Shown in pieces: positions 15,046-22,744 of a DNA stretch of 22,744 nucleotides. The notes beneath the pieces were generated by a model. That model searched no databases. It saw only the letters and a program-made list of their open reading frames with translations, and was not told where the DNA came from. Source of the stretch: CAYTLW01 sp964438735 (GTDB taxonomy: Bacteria > Myxococcota_A > UBA9042); the NCBI GenBank assembly GCA_964438735.1, contig CAYTLW010000123.1:1-22744 (forward strand), written 5' to 3'. The first letter of the stretch is position 1. Every line of letters begins with the position of its first letter. Position numbers and translations under genes: made by a program.

Positions 15046-16963
15046 AGTGGCCGAGCGGTCTCGGCTGGCGACTCGCCATCCTCGTCTGGGCGGTGACATT
15101 GATCTGCCTCTTGGGCCAGACCCTGGCCTGGCTGTCCAGTGAGATCACCGAGTTGGAGCATCGGATCGCCACCGAGGGCACCGTCCTGGTGCAGGGCCTG
15201 GCCAGCGCAGCGGCGCCCTTGATGACCGGAGCTTCGCCCGATCGATTCGACTACCTCATCCAGCGTTGCGATCGAACCATCGACCTGGAGGAATTGACCT
15301 TTGCCGACCGCGATGGCCGGATTCTCGGCCACAGCGACGCCGATCGGGTCGGTTCGGTGGTCCAGGACGGCCCCCTGGGGGTCTTCGGCGCTTTGGGTCG
15401 TTCAGCGGGATTGTTCGGCGCGCTCGAGAAGGGTCGCGCCTACCGGGTGACCGCGCCGGTACTCAAGGGCACCACCGTGCTCGGATTCGCGGTGCTTCGA
15501 TTCCGCTCCGACGAGGTACGTCAGCGCACCATCGACCTGATCCGCACGGCGTTGGGGGCGGCCGCATTCTGGATGGTGATCGGGGCGATCCTCAGCGGTC
15601 TCTTCGTCCGCCGCATCACGCGTCCGCTGAATCGCCTCGTACAGGCCGCCGAGGCCATGTCGGCCGATGACCTGGACACAGACCTGTTGCCCGGACCGCC
15701 CGGGGCCGACGAGATCGGTGTTCTGCAGACCTCATTCCGCACCCTCAAGGCAGCCCTGCGCAGTCGCCGCGACGAGAACCTGCGCCTGATGGCCGAGCTG
15801 CGTCGATTCAACGAGCAGCTGCAGGAGCGCATCGACGACGTCACCGACGACCTGCGGAAGGCGAGCGCCCACATGGAGCTGGTCATCAGCTGCATGGAAG
15901 AGGGCGTCATCGCGCTGGACGAAAAGGGCATGGTGGTCCGGGTCAATCGCGGCGCGCGCCGGCAACTGCAGGGCCTGTACGAGCCCCGACGAGGGCGGCA
16001 TCTCAGCGCCATCCTGCCCCAATCCGACCGCGTCCTGGCCGCGTTCGACGAGACCTTGCGTACACATCGTTCGCGGGTGCTCGAACTGTCCGTCGAGAGC
16101 GACGCGCTGCCCTGGCGAGAGGCCGATAGCGCCGAGCTCGATATCCACACCGGCGTGCGCTACCTGACCGTGCGCATCTATGCCCTGGCCGAACCCGGCA
16201 AGGCGCCGACGGGCTGCGTGCTGACGGTCGTGGATGACACCGACCGCCGTCGGCTGGCAGTCGCCTTGCGTCGCCGCGACCGGCTGGCCTCCTTGGGCAC
16301 CATCGCCGCCGGCCTGGCCCACGAGCTGGGCAACTCCATGCACGGCATCCACGGCTTCAGCAAGCTCCTGCTGACCTCGATCGCCGAGGACGACCCCGTG
16401 CGCGCGGACGTCGAGGTGATCCACAAGGAGAACCTGGGCGCCATCAACCTGCTGGGGCGTTTCCTGCAGTTCGCGCGGGTCACCGAGGGCGCTGTGGAAC
16501 CGCGACCCATCGGCATGCTGGTCGAACACGCCCTGTCCATGTGCGACTTCCGCCTGCGCCAGGCCGGCGTGGATGTGGTGTCGGAGTTGGCCGCGGAAGA
16601 CCCGCTCGTGGATTGCGATCCCCAGCCCTTGACCCAGGTCTTCGTCAACATCGTCCTGAACGCCGCCGACGCCATGGCCGAGCGCGACGTCCGACAGCTG
16701 AAGGTTTCCGTGCGTCCGTTGGGCCCGCACACGCTGCGCGTTCGCTTCCAAGACACGGGGCCTGGCATACGCGCAGAGCATTCCGATCGCATCTTCGACC
16801 CCTTCTTCACCACCAAGGTCGCCACAGGCACTGGATTGGGGCTGGCCATCGCCCACCAGACAGTGCAGCGACACGGCGGGCGACTTGGGTCAAGCAGTGC
16901 GCCGGGCGGCGGGGCCATATTTGATGTGGACCTGCCTCTCGCCAAGGATCTGGAGGTGTCCTC

Positions 16964-16967
<4 letters not shown>
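15042..16967 (+). CDS. Membrane sensor histidine kinase (NtrB/HisKA type)
   Basis: The 641-residue protein should sense an extracytoplasmic or membrane signal and phosphorylate the activator encoded next. Domains in order: membrane segment (about 10-31), periplasmic sensor (about 32-168, possibly a single Cache-like fold), second membrane segment (about 169-189), HAMP (about 188-240), coiled coil (about 240-275), PAS-like domain (about 276-400), HisKA, then HATPase_c. The phosphoacceptor is His427 in GLAHELGNSMHG. The N-box (Asn540, NIVLNAADAM), G1 (DTGPGI), F-box (FDPFFTTK) and G2 (GTGLGLAIAH) are intact. No heme motif is in the sensor, so direct heme-based sensing is not indicated. The ATG at 15042 has GGAGG 5 bases upstream and overlaps the cytochrome stop, which excludes the ATG at 15003. 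Confidence 0.93.
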
Positions 16968-18373
<1,406 letters not shown>

Positions 18374-18415
18374 ACGCGCGTCGGACGGCATGATCTGACA
18401 GACTGCCCTCCCGAT

Positions 18416-18440
18416 CCGACGACCGGCATTCCGTCGTCGG
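18416..18440 (+). terminator. Hairpin downstream of the redox operon
   Basis: CCGACGAC at 18416-18423 pairs exactly with GTCGTCGG at 18433-18440 across 9 bases, 43 bases after the activator stop codon. A weaker CAGGC/GCCTG hairpin follows. There is no T-run, so termination is only suggested by position. Confidence 0.35.
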
Positions 18441-18570
18441 GCAGGCGGGGCTGCCTGACAACGCTCGCCCGTGCCAACAAGATGCGCTAACCTGCGTTCC
18501 TTCGCTGGCCCTTCACCTGATGGCCACGGCGACGTCCCGCGGCGTGATGGGGCGTCAGAGGAGCCGCCTG

Positions 18571-21500
18571 ATGCGCGCCCGAATCGTGATCTTTCTGGCC
18601 ATCCTGGCGCTGTCCGGCTGCGGCGGCGACGAGATCGTGACCGGGCCGACCGAGGGCGCCACCAGCGATGCCGGGCTCGATGTGACCGCCGATTCCGTCG
18701 ATGGCCTGGCCGACGGTACCACGGCCCCCGATGACGTGCCCAAGGTCCAGGACAGCGGTCCGGGCTGCACCGGCGTGGCCAGTTGTCCACAGAGCGACTC
18801 CTTCTGTCGTATCGCGGTCTGCCACCCGGGCGGCAGCTGCGGATTCGTGCACGCCAAAGAGGGCACGCCCTGCATCGACGGCAACGCCTGCACCATCGGC
18901 GAGACCTGCAGCGAGGGCAGCTGTCAGGGCGGCCAGGGCACCGATTGCGACGATGGCAACCCGTGCACCACCGACGCCTGTGATGCCAACGCCGGCTGTG
19001 GCCACGCGGCCAACAAGTTGGCCTGCAGCGATGGCAACTCCTGCACCTCCGGCGATACCTGCACCAACGGCGCCTGCGCGCCCGGCCAGCTGGAGCCCTG
19101 TGATGACGGCAACCCGTGCACGACGGACTTCTGCGACCCGCTCAAGGGCTGCCAGGCGCCGTTGAACAACCTGCCCTGCGACGATGGCGACGCCTGCACC
19201 GTGCACGACGCCTGCGCCAAGGGCACCTGCAACGGCGGCCAGCCGCGCGACTGCACCGACGCCAACCCCTGCACCGACGACGGCTGCGACAAGAAATCCG
19301 GCTGCAAACACGACTTCAACAGCGCCGCCTGCGATGACGGCTCGGCCTGCACCGGCGCCGACGCCTGTTCCTCGGGTGTCTGCAAGCCCGGCAAACCCGC
19401 CGCCTGCGATGACAACAACCCCTGCACCACCGCCACCTGCGACCCGGTCGATGGCTGCGTCAACGTCGCCAACGCCCTGGCCTGCGACGACGGCAACGCC
19501 TGCACCGCCGGCGACGCCTGCAAGGGCGGCAAGTGCAAGGCCGGCAAGGCGGCCTCGTGTGATGACGGCAACCCCTGTACCCAGGACGCCTGCGACCTGC
19601 TCAAGGGCTGCATTCACGGCGCCAGCGGCAAGGCCTGCGATGACGGCAACACCTGCACCACCAAGGACAGCTGCGCCAGCGGTGTCTGCGTCGGCACGCC
19701 GGGCAAACCCTGCGACGACGGCAAGCCCTGTACCGCCGACTGGTGCCACCCCGCCAAGGGTTGCCAGGTCGCCGACCTGGGCCAGCTCTGCGAGGACGGC
19801 AACGCGTGTACCTTCGGCGATGTCTGCAAGTCCGGCGTCTGCAAGTCGGGCAAGCCCTTGTCCTGCAACGACGGCAACCCGTGCACCACCGACGGCTGCG
19901 ACGCCAAGAAGGGCTGCACCTTCGCCGCCACCAAGGCGGCCTGCGACGACGGCAACGCGTGCACCAAATCCGACGTCTGCACCGCCAAGGGGTGCAAGGG
20001 CGTGGCCAAGACCTGCAACGACGCCAACCCCTGCACCACCGACTTCTGCGACGCCAACAAGGGCTGCCTGGCCATGCCAAACGTCGCCCCCTGCAACGAC
20101 GGCGACCCCTGCACCAAGACCGACACCTGCGCCGGTGGCAAGTGCAAGGGCGTGGCCAACGATTGTGACGACGGCAATGAATGCACCACCGACAGCTGCA
20201 CGCCAGGCGGAGGCTGCAAGTACGTCGCCAAGGCGCAGGGCAAAGCATGCGCCGAGGCCGGCATCTGCCACAAGGGCAAGTGCATCGGCGGAGCCGGCGA
20301 CCTGCAGCCCTCCTGCAGCGGCCTGCGCGACAACGTCAAGGGCGTCAAGACGGGCATCCACTGGATCGACGCCGACGGCAAGGGGCCCAAGCTGCCCTTC
20401 GAGGTCCACTGCGAGATGGGCTACCAGGGCGGCGGCTGGACCCTGGTGCTGGTCTCCAGTGACGACGGGCAGGCGACCTGGACCTGGCAGAACAAGGCGA
20501 AATGGACCAGCGATACCAAGCTGGTGGGCAAGCTGAGCGAGCCCCATCGCGACTTCAAGTCACGGGCCATGCACGAGGTCGGCTTCGACGACCTGCTCTT
20601 CGTGCACAAGCCGTCGGGCGTGTGGGCCATGTACCCATGGGTCGGCGGCGGTACGGCGTCGCTGAGCCAGCGTATGCTGCAGCTCGGCGGCCCCGTCTGC
20701 CAGAACCAGGACAAGAGCGGCTGGCCTATGTCCAAGGGCACCCTGACCAAGAAGGGCAAGCTCTGCGGCACGCGCCTGTACCTGAGCCCCAAACACGACG
20801 ATGGTTCGCCTTATTGCGGCACCAAATTCGGCCACGCCTGGGGGCCGGCGTGGAGCGTCTCCACCGGCGGCAAGTGCCCATTCTCATGGCCCGGCAAACA
20901 CGCCAGTTTCGGGCCCTCCACCGGCGACCTGGCCATCGAACATGGCGCACGCGGTTTCGGCGCGGCGCTGGGCCTCAATACCGGCAAGAAGGGCGCAGGC
21001 GCCAACTACGTGCAGGTCTGGGTGCGTCACAAGCCGCCACCGGTCTGCGGCGACGGCTTCTGCGATGGCGCCGCCGACGAGACCTGCAAGGGCTGCCCCA
21101 AGGACTGCGGATTCTGCCCGTCCAAGTGCGGCGATGGCATCTGCGGCGACGGCGAGAGCTGTCATAAATGCCAGCTCGATTGCGGAAAATGCGCCCAGAT
21201 CTGCGGCAATGGAGTCTGTGAAGGCAGCGTCAACGAGAGCTGCCAGAGCTGTCCGGCCGATTGTGGCAATTGCCAGAGCAAGTGCGGCGACGGCAAGTGC
21301 CAGAAAGAGTACGGCGAGACCTGCGACAAGTGCGAGAAGGACTGCGGCATCTGCAAGCCGGTCTGCGGCAACGCCCTGTGCGAAAAACCCGCCGGCGAGA
21401 GCTGCTTCACCTGCGAATCGGACTGCGGCAAGTGCAAACCCAAGCAGTGTGGTGATGGCTACTGCGACAACCAGGTGGACTTCTACGAGAATTGCGCAAA

Positions 21501-21954
21501 CTGCGCCGAGGATTGCGGCTTCTGCCCCAACCTCTGCGGCGACGGCAAGTGCCAGACCCTCAACGGCGAGCAATGCGGCCCCTGCCCCGAAGACTGTGGC
21601 AAGTGTCCGCTGACCTGCTTCAACGAGAAATGCGAGCCCAACAAGGGCGAAAACTGCTTGAACTGCCCCGGCGATTGCGGCGACTGCCCACCCAAGTGCG
21701 GTAACGGCATCTGCGAAGCCAAGGACTTCAAGGGCGTCAAGCTCGAGACGTGCGAGGTCTGCGCCCAGGACTGCGGCAAGTGCGGTGACGGCTGCGTCGC
21801 CAAACCCAGCGGTGGTTGCAAGATCTGCCCCTGCGAGGCCTGTGTGTGCAAGAAGATGCCCAGCTGCTGCACCAAGGCGTGGACGCCGGCCTGCGTGATC
21901 ATGTGCACCAAGCAGTGTGGCGGCAAGTGCGACCTGCAGAATCCGACCGGATAG
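18571..21954 (+). CDS. Giant Cys-rich lipoprotein with fibrinogen-like domain
   Basis: The 1127-residue protein is exported and lipid-anchored: signal peptide ending in a perfect lipobox, LSGC. The order is: Asp-rich linker (about 20-62); 18 alternating short repeats (about 100-560) of two types, CxDGNACTxGDxCxxGxC and CDDGNPCTTDxCDxxxGC, making nine pairs; a fibrinogen-related domain (about 575-815, GLRDNVKGVKTGIHWID and GGGWTLVLVSSDDG); nine CGDGxCxxxExCxxCxxDCGxC repeats (about 825-1070); and a last Cys cluster (about 1080-1120, CVCKKMPSCCTKAW) also seen in myxobacterial surface proteins. It is almost certainly disulfide-rich and surface exposed; a carbohydrate-binding or adhesive role follows from the fibrinogen-type domain but is inference. 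The ATG at 18571 has AGAGGAG 7 bases upstream; starts further up lack a signal peptide at their N-terminus. It looks monocistronic. Confidence 0.9.
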   Translation: MRARIVIFLAILALSGCGGDEIVTGPTEGATSDAGLDVTADSVDGLADGTTAPDDVPKVQDSGPGCTGVASCPQSDSFCRIAVCHPGGSCGFVHAKEGTPCIDGNACTIGETCSEGSCQGGQGTDCDDGNPCTTDACDANAGCGHAANKLACSDGNSCTSGDTCTNGACAPGQLEPCDDGNPCTTDFCDPLKGCQAPLNNLPCDDGDACTVHDACAKGTCNGGQPRDCTDANPCTDDGCDKKSGCKHDFNSAACDDGSACTGADACSSGVCKPGKPAACDDNNPCTTATCDPVDGCVNVANALACDDGNACTAGDACKGGKCKAGKAASCDDGNPCTQDACDLLKGCIHGASGKACDDGNTCTTKDSCASGVCVGTPGKPCDDGKPCTADWCHPAKGCQVADLGQLCEDGNACTFGDVCKSGVCKSGKPLSCNDGNPCTTDGCDAKKGCTFAATKAACDDGNACTKSDVCTAKGCKGVAKTCNDANPCTTDFCDANKGCLAMPNVAPCNDGDPCTKTDTCAGGKCKGVANDCDDGNECTTDSCTPGGGCKYVAKAQGKACAEAGICHKGKCIGGAGDLQPSCSGLRDNVKGVKTGIHWIDADGKGPKLPFEVHCEMGYQGGGWTLVLVSSDDGQATWTWQNKAKWTSDTKLVGKLSEPHRDFKSRAMHEVGFDDLLFVHKPSGVWAMYPWVGGGTASLSQRMLQLGGPVCQNQDKSGWPMSKGTLTKKGKLCGTRLYLSPKHDDGSPYCGTKFGHAWGPAWSVSTGGKCPFSWPGKHASFGPSTGDLAIEHGARGFGAALGLNTGKKGAGANYVQVWVRHKPPPVCGDGFCDGAADETCKGCPKDCGFCPSKCGDGICGDGESCHKCQLDCGKCAQICGNGVCEGSVNESCQSCPADCGNCQSKCGDGKCQKEYGETCDKCEKDCGICKPVCGNALCEKPAGESCFTCESDCGKCKPKQCGDGYCDNQVDFYENCANCAEDCGFCPNLCGDGKCQTLNGEQCGPCPEDCGKCPLTCFNEKCEPNKGENCLNCPGDCGDCPPKCGNGICEAKDFKGVKLETCEVCAQDCGKCGDGCVAKPSGGCKICPCEACVCKKMPSCCTKAWTPACVIMCTKQCGGKCDLQNPTG

Positions 21955-22008
21955 TCCATCGACTGCGCGGCGCCCCAGACCCTCCAGAAGCGCCCTGTTC
22001 ACACGTTT

Positions 22009-22023
22009 GACGGCGTCGCCGTC
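22009..22023 (+). terminator. Compact palindrome GACGGCG-T-CGCCGTC
   Basis: Two perfect 7-bp arms flank a single base, 54 bases past the stop of the giant lipoprotein gene. As RNA it would form a short GC stem with a 5-base loop. No T-run follows, so it may be a weak terminator or simply a palindrome. Confidence 0.25.
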
Positions 22024-22060
22024 TCATGCGCCATGTCATGTCAACCAGAAGGATTCGGGG

Positions 22061-22088
22061 TTGACTGTTCGCGGCATGGGTTTACAGT
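22061..22088 (+). promoter_or_regulatory. Candidate sigma70 promoter for the Rrf2 gene
   Basis: TTGACT at 22061-22066 and TACAGT at 22083-22088 are separated by 16 bases and lie upstream of the regulator gene. Five of six and four of six positions match consensus. Predicted start is near 22095, leaving a leader of about 120 bases that contains the palindrome at 22141-22162. Confidence 0.4.
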
Positions 22089-22140
22089 GGACACCATCGC
22101 ATACATGTCTGGTGACTCAGCCTTGTATGCCACACTTATT

Positions 22141-22162
22141 CAACCGATGAGTCTATCGGTTG
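22141..22162. promoter_or_regulatory. 22-bp palindrome, likely operator of the Rrf2 regulator
   Basis: CAACCGAT and ATCGGTTG form perfect 8-bp arms around a 6-base centre, 54 bp before the regulator start codon. Rrf2 proteins bind as dimers to palindromes and often control their own genes, so this is a candidate autoregulatory site, or a short leader hairpin. Confidence 0.5.
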
Positions 22163-22216
22163 CCTGACCTGGGGGCGCTGGACGAGGCGCGATCCCGGCG
22201 ACGGCCGAGGAGCCCC

Positions 22217-22684
22217 ATGTTCCTGCCCCAGACCGCCGAGTACGCGCTGCGCGCCATGGCCAAGATCGCCAACCTGCCCCGCGGCAAGGCGGTGCGCGCC
22301 ATCGATCTGTCCAAGCAGACGGGCATCCCGAGCCACTACCTCAGCAAGATCCTGCGTCGCCTCGTCGTGGCCGGGCTGCTGTCCTCGCGCAAGGGGCATG
22401 GCGGTGGCTTCAAGCTGGCCCGCCCGCTGCAGTACATCCGCTTCCTCGACATCCTGCTGGCGGTGGGCTACCGCACCGACCCGGATCGCTGCTCCTTCGG
22501 CTGGGGCAACTGCAGCACCACGCACCCATGCCCGCTGCACAACGCCTGGAGCAAGCTCAACACCGAGTTCCTGGATTGGGCGGCCAGCACGACGCTGAGC
22601 GACGTCATCATGGGCGACGCCTTCGACGAGAACTTCGACGTGCGCGTCGGCGGCGGTGGGGAAGAAGCCAGCACCCCAAGCTGA
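22217..22684 (+). CDS. Rrf2-family transcriptional regulator, probable [2Fe-2S] sensor
   Basis: The 155-residue protein matches the Rrf2 family in length and layout: an N-terminal winged helix (about 1-68, LPQTAEYALRAMAKIANLP, then SKQTGIPSHYLSKILRRLVVAGLLSSRKGHGGGF) and a dimerisation helix. A cluster Cys92-x6-Cys99-x5-Cys105-x2-His108 (CSFGWGNC...PCPLH) closely follows the IscR ligand pattern Cys-x5-Cys-x5-Cys-x2-His, so iron-sulfur binding is likely. It could sense iron-sulfur status, nitric oxide or redox state; which one cannot be told. The ATG at 22217 has GAGGAG 4 bases upstream and gives the standard Rrf2 N-terminus. No isc or suf gene follows within the window. Confidence 0.9.
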   Translation: MFLPQTAEYALRAMAKIANLPRGKAVRAIDLSKQTGIPSHYLSKILRRLVVAGLLSSRKGHGGGFKLARPLQYIRFLDILLAVGYRTDPDRCSFGWGNCSTTHPCPLHNAWSKLNTEFLDWAASTTLSDVIMGDAFDENFDVRVGGGGEEASTPS

Positions 22685-22744
22685 GCGTCTCTAGTTCGAC
22701 GGTCCCGAAGTACTTCCCCAGTTTGGCGTCCAAGCCATGTGCCG

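Noticed and set aside
18871..20260. Periodic repeats that could suggest a CRISPR-like array
   Set aside because: The period is protein-coding, with conserved Cys/Asp/Gly codons and variable third bases; there are no identical repeats with unique spacers.
18487..20547. Long minus-strand open frame rich in Gly/Ala/Val opposite the giant lipoprotein
   Set aside because: It is the mirror of the Cys-repeat coding periodicity; the repeats explain its regularity.

Overview
This window is GC-rich, densely coding bacterial DNA. It most resembles the myxobacterial/deltaproteobacterial lineage (Myxococcota or a relative). The signs are a FecR-like protein fused to an AgmX/PglI-type C-terminal domain, an IgGFc-binding-domain lipoprotein, a huge Cys-rich 'DGN-x-CT' repeat lipoprotein with a fibrinogen-like domain, a CHASE2 adenylate cyclase, and multiheme cytochromes beside an NtrC-type sigma54 activator. 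That assignment is inferred from gene content only. I recognised no rRNA, tRNA, IS element, phage gene or CRISPR array.

Layout. (1) 43-927, minus: RmlA glucose-1-phosphate thymidylyltransferase, divergent from (2) 1094-3385, plus: CHASE2/class III nucleotide cyclase. (3) 3521-4756: FecR-like/AgmX-type lipoprotein. (4) 5044-5316: small single-span membrane protein with a near-perfect RBS, preceded by an array of ACCACG repeats spaced 22-24 bp. (5) 5417-7384, minus: Cys-rich IgGFc-binding-domain lipoprotein, with a bidirectional terminator between it and gene 4. (6) 7485-7682: 33-unit hexanucleotide array between divergent genes. (7) 7756-10992: Cys-rich Sel1-repeat membrane-anchored protein with a possible transglutaminase-like N-terminal part. 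(8) 11246-11611: small multi-span membrane protein behind a near-consensus sigma54 promoter. (9) 11986-18373: five overlapping genes behind a second sigma54-type promoter. They encode a heptaheme c/b-type cytochrome fusion (CbcL-like architecture), a triheme cytochrome, a dodecaheme NapC/NrfH-type cytochrome, a membrane histidine kinase and an NtrC-family activator. (10) 18571-21954: giant Cys-rich fibrinogen-like lipoprotein. (11) 22217-22684: Rrf2-family regulator with an IscR-like cysteine cluster and a 22-bp palindrome upstream.

How the genes may work together. The 11986-18373 block looks like a self-contained, self-regulated electron-transfer module. The b-type domain of the first protein would exchange electrons with membrane quinone, and 22 predicted c-type hemes over three anchored proteins would carry them into or across the periplasm. 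The kinase and sigma54 activator encoded downstream in the same unit would sense a signal and switch on the -24/-12 promoter ahead of the unit, and probably the one ahead of the small membrane protein at 11246. Supporting this, the 9-mer CCGACACGG lies upstream of both promoters, and before the cytochrome operon it sits in an array of three alternating half-sites with 4-bp spacers. No outer-membrane porin gene is present, so whether electrons leave the cell cannot be read from this window.

The remaining genes are mostly cell-surface or envelope proteins and do not form an obvious pathway with the redox module.
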